Part shown: piece by piece, positions 34,455-43,890 of the stretch
How the letters are laid out: each line of letters starts with the position of its first letter
How positions within the stretch are numbered: position 1 is the first letter of the stretch
Source of the DNA: S015-6 sp964384945
GTDB taxonomy: Bacteria; Desulfobacterota; DSWW01
Direction: 5' to 3'
Assembly (NCBI GenBank): GCA_964384945.1
Contig: CAYLMK010000001.1
Location: 310,001-374,000 of the forward strand
DNA length: 64,000 bases
The notes under the pieces: generated by a model
Databases searched by the model: none
Seen by the model: only the letters and a program-made list of their open reading frames with translations
Told to the model about the DNA's origin: nothing
Position numbers and translations under genes: made by a program

Positions 34455-35582
34455 TCAGGCTTCCAGGGTCTTGTCCAAATGCGCCTCCAGAGCCCGCTCG
34501 AGAATCGACGGATCGACGTCCTCCACCACCCGGGCCTTCCCGATTTCGTCCAACAGCACAAAGCGGTTGCGGCCGTGAATGAATTTCTTGTCCCGCTTCA
34601 TGGCCTCCCAGACCCTCCCGGTCTGCGCCCCGGTTATGCAGGTGGGCACCCCCATCCCCTTGAGGAGTGCCTGGATGCGATCGTACTGCCGGGACGGGAG
34701 CATGCCCAACGCAACCGATACCCAAGCGGCACAGAGGATCCCGACCGCCACCGCTTCGCCGTGCGTGTAGCGCCGGTAGTCGGTGGCCGCCTCCAGGGCA
34801 TGCCCGAACGTGTGGCCCAGATTGAGCAGAGTCCGAAGCCCCTTCTGCTCCCTCTCGTCCCTTCCGACCACGGCCGCCTTGACCTCGCAGGAGGTCTGAA
34901 CGATCTTTCGAAGCGCCGCTTCCTCCAGATCAAGCACGCGGGGGAACGTCGCCTCCAGGAAGGCAAAAAAAGCGGCATCCCAGATCAGGCCGTACTTCAC
35001 CACCTCGACGAGGCCCGACCGGATCTGTCTCGCATCCAGGGTCGTCAGGGTCTTGAGATCCGCAACCACGAGCCGCGGCTGGTAGAACGCGCCGATCAGG
35101 TTCTTGCCTCCGGGATGGTTCACGCCGGTCTTGCCGCCCACGCTGCTGTCCACCTGGGCGAGCAGGGTGGTCGGCACCTGCACGCACGGGATCCCTCGCC
35201 GGTAGGAGGCCGCAACGAAACCGCCGATGTCGCCGATCACGCCGCCGCCCAGGTTGATCAGGAAGATGCTGCGCGTCGTCCCGTCTTCCAACGCGACAAG
35301 CCGATCAAGACCCGCCGCCCAGTTCGCCAGGCTCTTGCTCTGCTCTCCCGGCTCCAGGATGAACCGTTCCAGGATCCGGTATCCGGAAGACCCCAGGCCT
35401 TCCTCCAGGGCGCCCCCGTACAGTCCCCAAACCGTGCGGTCGCTCATCACGAAGGCCTCGCCCTGGATATTGTGCCGCCTGAAGAGGCTTCCCAACCGGC
35501 CGAGGCAGCCCCATTCGATCAGGATCGGATAGCCGCCCCCGTGGGGCAGCGATACATAGACGGTCGTCGGATCCGCTTCCAT
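34455..35582 (-). CDS. aroB: 3-dehydroquinate synthase
   Basis: A 375-residue AroB, which converts DAHP into 3-dehydroquinate, the second step of the shikimate pathway, with NAD and a divalent metal. Visible: the NAD-binding Gly-rich segment LGGGVIGDIGGFVAASY, the RGIPCVQVPTTLLAQVDSSV region, GGKTGVNHPGGKNLIGAFYQP, and metal ligands in EVVKYGL, LLNLGHTFGHALE and the His of HGEAVAVG. The ATG at 35582 gives the normal N-terminus; an earlier GTG is possible. It is not accompanied by other aro genes; the TetR gene is divergent from it. Confidence 0.93.
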   Translation of the reverse strand: MEADPTTVYVSLPHGGGYPILIEWGCLGRLGSLFRRHNIQGEAFVMSDRTVWGLYGGALEEGLGSSGYRILERFILEPGEQSKSLANWAAGLDRLVALEDGTTRSIFLINLGGGVIGDIGGFVAASYRRGIPCVQVPTTLLAQVDSSVGGKTGVNHPGGKNLIGAFYQPRLVVADLKTLTTLDARQIRSGLVEVVKYGLIWDAAFFAFLEATFPRVLDLEEAALRKIVQTSCEVKAAVVGRDEREQKGLRTLLNLGHTFGHALEAATDYRRYTHGEAVAVGILCAAWVSVALGMLPSRQYDRIQALLKGMGVPTCITGAQTGRVWEAMKRDKKFIHGRNRFVLLDEIGKARVVEDVDPSILERALEAHLDKTLEA

Positions 35583-35754
35583 CTGCTTCCGCACCCTCCC
35601 GGGCCCTTTGGCGTCCACTGGAAGGTAGCATGAACGCCGGCGATTTGTAAGGGCCCGGGGTTTCCGATTGACTCCGCTGTCCCTTTCCTCTTACTATTCG
35701 CCCTGAAGACAGGCGGGCCGTCCCAACGCAAATGCAGGCCGCGGGCTGAGGCGC

Positions 35755-36384
35755 ATGGCCAGACGGAAAAGTTCCGCAGAGCTTGACTCCGAGGGAACGC
35801 GCGAGAGAATCTTGAAGGCGGCCGAGGATGTCTTCGCGGAAAAGGGGTATTCCGGGGCCCGCGTGGCGGAGATCGCCCAGCGTTCCGGTATGGACAAGAG
35901 GTTGATCTTTTACTATTTTCGAACGAAGGAGGGCCTCTACTCTCACATCCTGGAGGGCTTCTTTCAGAGGGCCCAGCCCCTGTTCGACGATTTCCTGCGC
36001 CGACGGAAGAACATGGCACAGAGGCTCGATCTGGACCGTTTCCTGGAGAACACGACGGAGTTCATCCAGGCGAATCGAAACCCGGTGAGGATTCTCTTTC
36101 GCGAGTTTCTGGACGGGGGCGTCCTGCTCGAGGCCCTGCTTCCCGGCCGGATTCTTCCGATCTTCCGGCTGTGGCGGCAGTACTATCCCCGCCTTTTCTC
36201 CGCGCCCCGCGGATCCCCGCGAGAGGCGGACCACATGCTCATCACCCTGAGCGGAATGAGCCTTTTCTATTTCCTCGTGGGTCCCTTGATGGAGAAGGTT
36301 TGGAAGCAAGATCCTTTGCATCCGGACCGGCTCGCCGAAAGGAAGGAATTCCTGAGGCGACGGACAAGGGGGTGGGCACAATAG
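35755..36384 (+). CDS. TetR family transcriptional regulator
   Basis: A 209-residue TetR-type repressor. The N-terminal HTH is clear: RERILKAAEDVFAEKGYSGARVAEIAQRSGMDKRLIFYYFRTKEGLY. The C-terminal ligand-binding part has no recognisable family. The start at 35755 follows GAGGCG. It lies 64 bases upstream of the hydroxyacid dehydrogenase gene on the same strand and may control that gene and the FGGY kinase gene. The gap contains an A6T6 tract (36392-36403). The ligand is unknown. Confidence 0.85.
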   Translation: MARRKSSAELDSEGTRERILKAAEDVFAEKGYSGARVAEIAQRSGMDKRLIFYYFRTKEGLYSHILEGFFQRAQPLFDDFLRRRKNMAQRLDLDRFLENTTEFIQANRNPVRILFREFLDGGVLLEALLPGRILPIFRLWRQYYPRLFSAPRGSPREADHMLITLSGMSLFYFLVGPLMEKVWKQDPLHPDRLAERKEFLRRRTRGWAQ

Positions 36385-36448
36385 ATCGGGCAAAAAATTT
36401 TTTCCTATCGATTCACCGGATGGTGAAAAAGGGGCGACAGGGGGACCG

Positions 36449-37468
36449 ATGAAGGCATTGATCACGGCTTCGTTCCATCCCGCGGAACGGGAGCGCCTCC
36501 GGCACCACATGGAGATCGAGTACGAGGACTACCGGGAAACGGGAAAGATCTATTTCGACGAGGAAGAGCTGATCGGCAAGATCCGCGAGACGGGAGCGGA
36601 CGTGCTGATCGTCGAGGCGGATCTGGTTCACGAAGAGGTCTTCGAGGCCTGCCCGCTCCGGATCGTCGGCTGTTGCCGCGGCGACCCGCTGAACGTGTCG
36701 CGGGAGGCCGCGAGCGAACGCGGCATTCCGATCTTCTACGCGCCGGGCAGAAATGCAGACGCCGTTGCGGACTTGACCGTGGGATTCATGATCGCTCTGG
36801 CACGGAACATCGTAACGGCGAACCTCCGGCTGAGGGACGGCACGCTGCGCATCGAATCCACCCGGGACATTCCAAGGGTGTTCAATGCGTACGGCGGATT
36901 CGAGCTGGGCGCCTCCGTCGTCGGTCTGGTCGGATTCGGAGCCGTGGCCAGAAGGGTGGCGGCCAGACTCGCGCCTTTCGGGACGAGGCTCCTCGTCCAT
37001 GACCCCTACGTCGAGGAGAAGGTTCTGCGGGACGCCGGCGCGGAGCCTGTCCCGCTGCATCGACTGCTCGAGGAGGCCGATATCGTGAGCCTCCATTGCC
37101 CCGAGACGGACGAGACCCATCGCCTGATCGGAGAGAAGGAACTGGCGCGAATGAAGCCTTCCGCCTACCTTGTCAACACGGCCCGCTCCTCGGTGACGGA
37201 CGAAAGGGCGCTGCTCAAGGCGTTGCAGGACAGGAGGATTCAAGGGGCCGCCCTGGACGTTTTCGACGAGGAGCCGCTCCAGGAAGACAACCCCTTTCTC
37301 GCCCTGGATCACGTGATCTGTACGCCCCATTTGGGCGGAGCCGCGCGGGAAGTCGTCCGGCGTCAGAGCGAAATGGTCGCGGCCGATATCCTCCGCTACC
37401 TGCGGAACGAACCGCCCCTACACATCTGGAACCCCGAGGTGCTCAAGGGCCGGGAAGGGATCGGCTGA
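36449..37468 (+). CDS. D-2-hydroxyacid dehydrogenase family protein (PGDH-like)
   Basis: A 339-residue NAD(P)-dependent dehydrogenase of the D-isomer 2-hydroxyacid family. The Rossmann glycine motif reads VGLVGFGAVARRVAARL; the catalytic Arg is in VNTARSSVTDE, the Glu is in DVFDEEPL, and the His in CTPHLGGAA. The family includes phosphoglycerate, glycerate, formate and lactate dehydrogenases; the substrate here cannot be told. The start follows GGGGGACCG. It lies between the TetR gene and an FGGY kinase gene, so a small sugar-acid catabolic unit (dehydrogenation and phosphorylation) is a reasonable inference. Confidence 0.85.
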   Translation: MKALITASFHPAERERLRHHMEIEYEDYRETGKIYFDEEELIGKIRETGADVLIVEADLVHEEVFEACPLRIVGCCRGDPLNVSREAASERGIPIFYAPGRNADAVADLTVGFMIALARNIVTANLRLRDGTLRIESTRDIPRVFNAYGGFELGASVVGLVGFGAVARRVAARLAPFGTRLLVHDPYVEEKVLRDAGAEPVPLHRLLEEADIVSLHCPETDETHRLIGEKELARMKPSAYLVNTARSSVTDERALLKALQDRRIQGAALDVFDEEPLQEDNPFLALDHVICTPHLGGAAREVVRRQSEMVAADILRYLRNEPPLHIWNPEVLKGREGIG

Positions 37469-37573
37469 CCGGCGTCCGCGAGCCTCCGGAAGGCCGCACG
37501 CCCCGCACCGAAGGAGGGAGGGAAGGGACCCAAGGCATCCAACGAAAACCCGTTTGCGGCGGGAGCGTTACCC

Positions 37574-39115
37574 ATGAAAGAGAGGTCGAACGAGGGCTGT
37601 CTGCTTGCCCTGGACGGAGGCACCGGCACCGTGCGTGCCCTGCTGTTCTCCCTCGAAGGCCGAAGGATCCACGGAGAGACGAGGCCGCGGCGATACCTGC
37701 CGGACCCTCTGGCAGGCGAGCCGATCCTCATTTTCGACGCAAAGGGCTTCTGGGCCGACACCTGCCGACTCGTCCGGGATACCCTCGATGCGGCAGGCGT
37801 CCGGCCCGGATCCGTGCGGGCGGTCTCGGCCACGGCACAGCGCTTCGCCTACATCTTCCTGGATCACCGCGACGAGGTCCTCTACGCCGGCCCGAACCTG
37901 GACGGCCGGGGCTTCTTCACGCAGCAGTCCGTCGAAGAGCGCCTGGGCTCCGACTATTTTCGATCCACCGGCCAATGGCCTCCCCTCACATCGGCCCTGG
38001 CCCGGTTTCTCTGGTTTGTGGAAAACGCGCCGGACATTGCCTCCCGGGTCCGGACGATCCTGATGCTCAACGATTGGATCCTCTTCAAGCTTTGCGGAGG
38101 GAAACACGCGGAGGTGACGGCAGCCTCCGGAAGCGGCTTCCTGGACATCCTCACCCGGGGCTGGTCGGATCGGATCCTTGCCGCCTTTGGCCTCGATGCG
38201 GGCCTTCTTCCTCCGATCGCCCAGGCCGGCGAGGTGATCGGACAGGTCCTTCCCCAGGCCGCAGAGGAGACCGGCCTGCGGCCGGGAACCCCCGTCGTGG
38301 TGGGCGGCGGCGACACCCAATGCGCCCTTCTCGGCGCCGGGATGCTGGCGTCCGGCCACGTGGGGATCGTTGCCGGCACCACGGCCCCGATGTGCCTCCT
38401 CATGGACTCCCCCTATGTCGCTTCCGAGAGGCACTTCTGGACCTCGTGCCATCTGGAGCCGAACCGCTGGATCCTCGAGGCCAACAGCCAGTGGGCAGGC
38501 TATGTCCTTCAGTGGATGAAGGACCTCCTGATGAACGTCCGCGAACGCCCCTGCACGGACCCCGAGGTGTACGCATGGATGGAAAGGAAGGCCTCCGAGG
38601 CGCCGCCCGGCTCCGGAGGAACCCTTGCCTTCCTGGGTCCGGCGATCGTCGATGAAGCGAGATACTACAACGTCCCCCCCGGCGTCTTCCTGTTCCCTCC
38701 GCCGGCACACCCGGTCCTGGCCTCTCCCACCCGGGCCAGGGATTTCTTCCGGTCTCTTCTGGAAAACATCGCCTTCGCCCTGCGGGGAAATCACGAGCGG
38801 CTTTTGAAAGCCAGGCCACACACACCCGAGAGCGTCCATCTCACCGGGGGCATGGCCAACAACGCCCTTTTCTGTCAGATCGTCTCCGACTGTCTCGCCC
38901 TGCCCGTCTTCGTGGGGCGGGTTCGGGAGGCCTCCGCCCTGGGTGCCGCCGTGTGCGCGGCAGCCGGAATCGGGGCGTTTTCGACCCTGGAGGATGCCCA
39001 GCGTGCCTTCGTTCACGAAGAGGGCCGGTACGAGCCGCTGCCGTCGAACGTCGAGGCCTACCGGGCTGCATACGAACGCTGGAGAGAGATCTACGACAAG
39101 CTCGATCTGCTCTGA
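37574..39115 (+). CDS. FGGY family carbohydrate kinase (LsrK/xylulokinase-like)
   Basis: A 513-residue sugar kinase of the FGGY family. Visible are the N-terminal phosphate motif LALDGGTGTVRALLF, the ADENOSINE-type segment GGDTQCALLGAG, VGIVAGTTAPMC and the C-terminal HLTGGMANNALFCQIVSDCL, which is the FGGY signature 2-like region, with REASALGAAVCAAAG at the end. Length is normal. Substrates of the family include xylulose, glycerol, gluconate, and autoinducer-2 (LsrK); the window gives no transporter to decide. It follows the dehydrogenase by 105 bases, with GGGAG before the ATG, and is probably in the same transcription unit. Confidence 0.85.
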   Translation: MKERSNEGCLLALDGGTGTVRALLFSLEGRRIHGETRPRRYLPDPLAGEPILIFDAKGFWADTCRLVRDTLDAAGVRPGSVRAVSATAQRFAYIFLDHRDEVLYAGPNLDGRGFFTQQSVEERLGSDYFRSTGQWPPLTSALARFLWFVENAPDIASRVRTILMLNDWILFKLCGGKHAEVTAASGSGFLDILTRGWSDRILAAFGLDAGLLPPIAQAGEVIGQVLPQAAEETGLRPGTPVVVGGGDTQCALLGAGMLASGHVGIVAGTTAPMCLLMDSPYVASERHFWTSCHLEPNRWILEANSQWAGYVLQWMKDLLMNVRERPCTDPEVYAWMERKASEAPPGSGGTLAFLGPAIVDEARYYNVPPGVFLFPPPAHPVLASPTRARDFFRSLLENIAFALRGNHERLLKARPHTPESVHLTGGMANNALFCQIVSDCLALPVFVGRVREASALGAAVCAAAGIGAFSTLEDAQRAFVHEEGRYEPLPSNVEAYRAAYERWREIYDKLDLL

Positions 39116-39231
39116 GTGCCTGTTGCGCGGACGAGTGAACATGGTAAGATGCTGCCTCGCCGTGCGCGAATGCGGCCCGCACGGAAGCAATCGTCCGAAC
39201 CCTTTTCAAGAGCACGCTGGGGCCTGTGCGA

Positions 39232-40773
39232 ATGCGGGCCATGGAGAATGCTCGAGCTGAATCCCGGATGCGGCACATCCCCCTCGCCCTGGTCATCGTA
39301 ACCTTGATCGTCCTCCTCCCGGGACCCTGCCTCCGGGCGATCGAATACGAGAAGGGCCTCTTTACCGGCAGCCTCAACGGAACCCTGCAGGTCGGCGGGG
39401 GGATTCCCTTCGAGGGAGAGACGCCGAGCGAGGAGCCCTCGGCCCTCGTGAGCCTCGAGCCTCGTGCCGGCCTCGGGGACCACCTGGGCTTCTACGGGGT
39501 TTTCCGGGGCGGCTACGAGGGAAGCCAGCTCTCCCCGGAGAACGACGGCGTGCTCATCCGCTTCGACGAGGTCTATCCGAGCAAAAACCGCTACGTGGAA
39601 ATCGCGGAGGCCTACCTGAGCTTCCACACCGCCGCGCTTGATCTTCGGGCCGGAATTCAGAAACTTGCATGGGGAACCCTGGACCAATTCAATCCCACGG
39701 ACAACCTCAACCCCTGGGACCTCCGGCACCCTTTCACCACGGAAGCGCTCGACAGAAAGATCGGGGTTCCTGCCGTCCGCGCGCTCCTCGGCTCCTCTTA
39801 TTCCTCGGTGCTAGCGGAAGCGATCTGGATGCCTTTCTATGTGCCCTTCCGCATGGCCGATCCGGGCGATCGCTGGTACCCTCCCCTGTTCGATGCCGTG
39901 AAGTCCTATCCCACCCCCGACTTCGGGCTGCCGATCCCCTTGCCGCCGATCCAAATCCTCCAGTCCAACACCGAGCCGGACCTCCCTGCCCGCACCTTCG
40001 AGAACAGCGACGTCGGCATTCGGCTCTCCCGCACGATTGGCAGCGCGGACATCGGGCTGAGTTACTTCCACGGCTTCGACCGTCAGCCGGTCTTCGGGGT
40101 GGACGGCATGATCGTGGCGGATCTCGCCTTTCTTCCGCCCGACCTGGACCTCACGTATCAGATGAATCTTCGGCCTCAGCTGCACCGGATACACGTCTTC
40201 GGGTTCGATCTGGCGTTGAGCCGCGGCGCCTTCACCTTCCGGGCCGAGGGCGCCTTCGTCAAGGACCGTTACCTCAACGTAGGTCTGGAGGCCATCCCGG
40301 AAATCGCCGATGCCTTCGAGTTTCCCGATCCGTCCGAGATCGACGTCTCGGTGCGGCCGGGCGGGCTGAGCGTCTCCTTCCCGTTCGCGCCCCAGATCGC
40401 CTTTCGGAAGGACCTTCTTTCCATGGGGGGCGGGGTCGACTATCAATGGGGATCCCACCTTTTCACGTTCCTGTTGGTCGCCAATTCGATCCTCGGCTAC
40501 GAGGACGAGCCTTTGATTTACGAGGAATTCGAGACGATCCTGGTGCTCGGGGTCAACTCCCGGTTCCTGGAGGACACCCTCTTCCTGGAGGGGGGCGTGG
40601 TCGTCAACCCGGCGTCGGAGTTCTGGATGGTCAGCGTCGAGCCGAGGTACTCGATCACCGACGCCTGGTCGGTCGGAGCGCGCCTGCTCCTGCTCGAGGG
40701 GGACCGCAGCTCCTACCTGGGGCAATACTCCCGCAACGACCAGATCGACTTCCTCGTCCGTTTCTCCTTCTAA
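39232..40773 (+). CDS. DUF1302-like outer-membrane beta-barrel protein
   Basis: A 513-residue exported protein that I assign to the DUF1302-like outer-membrane barrels. A signal peptide (core LALVIVTLIVLLPGPCLRA) precedes alternating short beta strands throughout. The segment LRAGIQKLAWGTLDQFNPTDNLNPWD matches the related protein at 61246-62943 (GRQVMSWGEMTTLRILDGINPTDN). It ends in aromatic FLVRFSF, the usual beta-barrel signal. The start is uncertain: ATG at 39232, 39241 or 39268 are all possible, since no clear ribosome binding site is seen; all keep a signal peptide. Function: probably lipid or steroid related transport, since the family is often found beside RND exporters, but here no such neighbour is seen. 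Confidence 0.72.
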   Translation: MRAMENARAESRMRHIPLALVIVTLIVLLPGPCLRAIEYEKGLFTGSLNGTLQVGGGIPFEGETPSEEPSALVSLEPRAGLGDHLGFYGVFRGGYEGSQLSPENDGVLIRFDEVYPSKNRYVEIAEAYLSFHTAALDLRAGIQKLAWGTLDQFNPTDNLNPWDLRHPFTTEALDRKIGVPAVRALLGSSYSSVLAEAIWMPFYVPFRMADPGDRWYPPLFDAVKSYPTPDFGLPIPLPPIQILQSNTEPDLPARTFENSDVGIRLSRTIGSADIGLSYFHGFDRQPVFGVDGMIVADLAFLPPDLDLTYQMNLRPQLHRIHVFGFDLALSRGAFTFRAEGAFVKDRYLNVGLEAIPEIADAFEFPDPSEIDVSVRPGGLSVSFPFAPQIAFRKDLLSMGGGVDYQWGSHLFTFLLVANSILGYEDEPLIYEEFETILVLGVNSRFLEDTLFLEGGVVVNPASEFWMVSVEPRYSITDAWSVGARLLLLEGDRSSYLGQYSRNDQIDFLVRFSF

Positions 40774-41090
40774 ACCGCAATCCCTGCCTCACACGGACCT
40801 TTCGGGGTCTCCGTTGACAGACCTATGAGGTTTGTACATCGTATGTGAAAAGGGGCGCAATCCTACGACATACACGACGATCGGGTCACGCTTTCAGGTC
40901 GCCCTCCCGAAGGAAGTGAGAAAACGTTTGAAGCCGAAGCCCGACACCGAGGTCGCCATCGAGGCCCGGGAGGATCCCCTCGCGCTGTCTCCCTTTCGAG
41001 ACGGGGTCGGAGAGGGTTGGGAAGAGTGGAGTCGGAAGCCGAGCGGAAGGGCCTGCGGACGGTGCCGATGGGAAAACGGGAGGTTTGCGG
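40774..41090. other. intergenic region with a relict AbrB-like gene
   Basis: 317 bases between the barrel gene and the TPR protein gene. It holds a TTGACA at 40814-40819 but no matching -10 at normal spacing, and the AbrB-like fragment listed separately. Nothing else is recognised. Confidence 0.45.
40832..41080 (+). pseudogene. AbrB/MazE-like antitoxin fragment
   Basis: A frame open from 40832 contains a clear AbrB-fold pattern, TTYTTIGSRFQVALPKEVRK, followed by KPDTEVAIEARED, which is the swapped-hairpin DNA-binding domain of AbrB/MazE/VapB antitoxins. It lacks an ATG start, the only early start being a TTG without ribosome binding site; after about residue 55 the sequence no longer resembles an antitoxin tail and runs into the start of the TPR protein gene. 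No toxin gene (PIN or MazF) is next to it. I read it as a decayed antitoxin gene, but a short functional version cannot be excluded. Confidence 0.4.
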
Positions 41091-41891
41091 ATGGATATGC
41101 GGATTCACGAACCGGTATTGCGCTTACACGGGCTTGTGGCCTGGCTGTCCATCCTCTTTTTGACGGCCACAGTCTCGACGGCCCCTGCCGACCAGGCCGA
41201 CGCATACTGGCATAAGGGAGAGGAGCTTTACGAAGCTCACCACCTCGCACCGGGACGGTTCGAGGAGGCTCTGGCGTATTACGAAAAGGCGGTTGCCCTG
41301 CGGCCCGGCGATTACCGATTCCTCTGGGAGTTGTCCAAGCGGTATCAGATTTACGGGCAGACTCTCGGCGAGGATCAAAGGAGGCAGAAGCTCAAGGCCT
41401 GGAAGAAGGGGGCCAGGCACGGCCGCCGGGCGGTCGACGCCGAGCCGAACGGAAAGGAGGGCCATTTCTACTACATGGCGAACCTGGGCGCCATCGCGCA
41501 GCTCAAGGGAACGCTGGACTCTCTATGGCGATTTCCGAAGATCCGGAACCATATGGAAAACGCGCTCCGGCTCGACCCCGACTGGCCGCCCGCCTTGCTG
41601 GCCAAGGCTCAGTACCTGATGGAGATCCCCGGGCTCTTCGGCGGGGACAAGGAGGAGGCCAGGAGCCTGCTTCAACGAGTGGTCGAACTCGACCCGGACC
41701 ATCTGCCTACCTATGTCGCGCTCGCGCGGCTCCTCACCCTGGAGGGCCGCTACGAAGAGGCGCTCGCCAGCCTGGACAAGGTGCTGTTGTGCGAGAAACC
41801 CCGGCACGTCGCCAACTACGTCAAGGTCGACCGCCCCCGGGCAGAGGCCGTGCGGGACGAGATCATGAAGAAGAGATCGGTCGCCCGCTGA
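41091..41891 (+). CDS. exported TPR protein
   Basis: A 266-residue protein with a signal peptide (HGLVAWLSILFLTATVSTAPA) and TPR-like helices through its length (EEALAYYEKAVALRPGDYRF, ARSLLQRVVELDPDHLPTYVALARLL, YEEALASLDKVL). The arrangement resembles the periplasmic TatT-type TPR proteins associated with TRAP transporters (segment LFGGDKEEARSLLQRVVELDP), but no transporter genes are near. GGGAGG stands eight bases ahead of the ATG at 41091; the earlier TTG in frame is not needed. Probably a periplasmic scaffold protein. Confidence 0.75.
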   Translation: MDMRIHEPVLRLHGLVAWLSILFLTATVSTAPADQADAYWHKGEELYEAHHLAPGRFEEALAYYEKAVALRPGDYRFLWELSKRYQIYGQTLGEDQRRQKLKAWKKGARHGRRAVDAEPNGKEGHFYYMANLGAIAQLKGTLDSLWRFPKIRNHMENALRLDPDWPPALLAKAQYLMEIPGLFGGDKEEARSLLQRVVELDPDHLPTYVALARLLTLEGRYEEALASLDKVLLCEKPRHVANYVKVDRPRAEAVRDEIMKKRSVAR

Positions 41892-41957
41892 CGGCGCCGG
41901 AAAAGGCCGCCGCCGCGCAGACAAGGAGGCGGCAGGGACCGGACGCGGGTCTCCCGC

Positions 41958-42749
41958 TCACCCGCCGATCACCGCGGTCTTCACGAACTCCCGGCAGGCG
42001 CAGCCGTTCCCTTCGATCCTGGGGATCGTCTCCAGCAGGAGGCGAATCACGTTCTCCGCGTTTTTCCGCATGATCTCGAGGATTCTCTCGATCGTCACGT
42101 GCTCTTCGGTCTCGTGCCAGCAGTCATAGTCGGTCGACATGGCCGCCGCCGCATAGCAGAGGCCCGCCTCCCTGGCGAGCGTCGCCTCCGGAACCGTGGT
42201 CATGTTGATCACGTCGCATCCCCAGCTCCGAAACAGGTGCGACTCGGCCTTGGTGGAGAACCGGGGGCCTTCAATGGTCACCACGGTGCCTGTCCGGTGG
42301 TGCGGGATCCCCAGCCTGGCGGCGCTCTCGATCAGGAGCCGCCGCAGGCTCGGGCAGAAAGGCTCGGCCATGGGGATGTGACAGACCCTGTCCTTGTCGT
42401 AGAACGTGCTCTCCCGCCTCGTGGTCCTGTCGATGAACTGATCGGGAAACACGAGATGGCCGGGCTCGATCTCCTCACGAAGCGAGCCGCAGGCCGTGGA
42501 GGCCAGGATGTGCGTGCATCCGAGCTCCTTCAGGGCCCAGACGTTCGCCCGGTAATTCACGGCGGAGGGATACACCGTGTGTTTCCGGCCGTGCCGGGCG
42601 AGAACGGCCACCCGGACCCCCTCGATCTCGCCGCAGGTCACCGGGCTCGAGGGCTCGCCGTACGGGGTGCTGGCAACCCTGTCGGTCGGGTTCTTGAGAA
42701 TGGCCGGGTCGTCCAACCCCGACCCGCCGATGATGCCGATCGCAGCCAT
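41958..42749 (-). CDS. mtnP: S-methyl-5'-thioadenosine phosphorylase
   Basis: A 263-residue purine-nucleoside phosphorylase-type enzyme that splits methylthioadenosine with phosphate into adenine and methylthioribose-1-phosphate. Motifs: [11 protein letters not shown] at the N-terminus, [50 protein letters not shown] and [19 protein letters not shown]. The start at 42749 is preceded by a strong AGGAGG. It is 14 bases downstream of mtnA, so the two form one operon that carries out two successive steps of salvage. It could also accept 5'-deoxyadenosine. The remaining methionine salvage genes are not in the window. Confidence 0.92.
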   Translation of the reverse strand: MAAIGIIGGSGLDDPAILKNPTDRVASTPYGEPSSPVTCGEIEGVRVAVLARHGRKHTVYPSAVNYRANVWALKELGCTHILASTACGSLREEIEPGHLVFPDQFIDRTTRRESTFYDKDRVCHIPMAEPFCPSLRRLLIESAARLGIPHHRTGTVVTIEGPRFSTKAESHLFRSWGCDVINMTTVPEATLAREAGLCYAAAAMSTDYDCWHETEEHVTIERILEIMRKNAENVIRLLLETIPRIEGNGCACREFVKTAVIGG

Positions 42750-42763
42750 GACGTTCCTCCTGT

Positions 42764-43810
42764 TCACGCCTCCCCCTCGCTCGCCCATCGATCGAATGCT
42801 TCCTCGTACGGTGCACGGGCGATCCCCCTTTCCGATACGACGGCCGTCACGTAGGTGTGAGGAGTGACATCGAAGGCCGGGTTGTAAGCCCGCACCGACT
42901 CGGGCGCGATACGGATCCCGGCCACCGAGGTGATCTCCTCCGGCGACCTTTCCTCGATGGGGATGTCCCGGCCGCCGGCAAGGCTGCGGTCGATCGTCGA
43001 AAAGGGGGCGGCAACATAGAAGGGGATTCCGTGCGTCTTTGCCGAAATCGCCACGCTGTACGTTCCGATCTTGTTTGCCACGTCGCCGTTGCGCGCGATG
43101 CGGTCCGCCCCCACGATCACGCAGTCGATCATGCCCTTTCGCATCACCCACGCCGCCGTGCTGTCGCTGATGAGCGTCGTATCGATGCCGTTCTGCATCA
43201 ACTCCCACGCGGTCAGCCTCGCCCCCTGCAGCAGCGGTCTCGTCTCGTCGGCGAAGACACGGATCTTCTTCCCCTGCTCTTTCGCCGCGTAGACCACCCC
43301 GAGGGCCGTGCCGAAATCGGCCGTGGCCAGCCCGCCCGCATGGCAATGGGTGAGCACGGTCATCCCGTCCTCGAGCAGCCCGGCCCCGTTCGATCCGATC
43401 CTCCGGCAGACCGCCCTGTCCTCCTCCTGGATCCGCAGCGCCTCGTCCAGCAGGCGCCTCCTGGTTTCGGAGACACCCGCCGTCCGGGCCTGCTCGGCCA
43501 CGTTGCGCATCCGGCCGAGGGCCCAGAACAGGTTGACGGCCGTGGGGCGGGTGGCCGCGAGCCGTTCAAACGTCTTCTCCAGTTCCCGAAGGAATCCTTC
43601 CGGCCTCTCCCCGCGAATCTCCCCCGCCCCGACGACCACGCCGAAGGCCCCCGCGATCCCGATCGCCGGGGCCCCGCGCACGCGGAGGCTCTCGATCGCC
43701 TCGGCGATCTCTTCCACGCTCCGGCACTCCCTGTATGTCAGCCGACCGGGAAGCATCGTCTGATCGACGAGCTCCAGGCAGCCTTCTTTCCAACGCATCG
43801 TCTCGATCAT
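42764..43810 (-). CDS. mtnA: S-methyl-5-thioribose-1-phosphate isomerase
   Basis: A 348-residue enzyme of the eIF2B-related family that isomerises methylthioribose-1-phosphate into methylthioribulose-1-phosphate. Clear motifs are [36 protein letters not shown] with the catalytic Cys region, [20 protein letters not shown] and [10 protein letters not shown], ending in [19 protein letters not shown]. The start at 43810 follows GGAG. It is the first gene of the mtnA-mtnP operon. Motif conservation separates it from true eIF2B subunits. Confidence 0.93.
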   Translation of the reverse strand: MIETMRWKEGCLELVDQTMLPGRLTYRECRSVEEIAEAIESLRVRGAPAIGIAGAFGVVVGAGEIRGERPEGFLRELEKTFERLAATRPTAVNLFWALGRMRNVAEQARTAGVSETRRRLLDEALRIQEEDRAVCRRIGSNGAGLLEDGMTVLTHCHAGGLATADFGTALGVVYAAKEQGKKIRVFADETRPLLQGARLTAWELMQNGIDTTLISDSTAAWVMRKGMIDCVIVGADRIARNGDVANKIGTYSVAISAKTHGIPFYVAAPFSTIDRSLAGGRDIPIEERSPEEITSVAGIRIAPESVRAYNPAFDVTPHTYVTAVVSERGIARAPYEEAFDRWASEGEA

Positions 43811-43890
43811 TGCGGTTCTCCGGCAGACCCCTTCGAAGGGCGGGGCCGAGCCATTCCTTGTAGTATGGGGCGGAGAAACATGTCAACACG

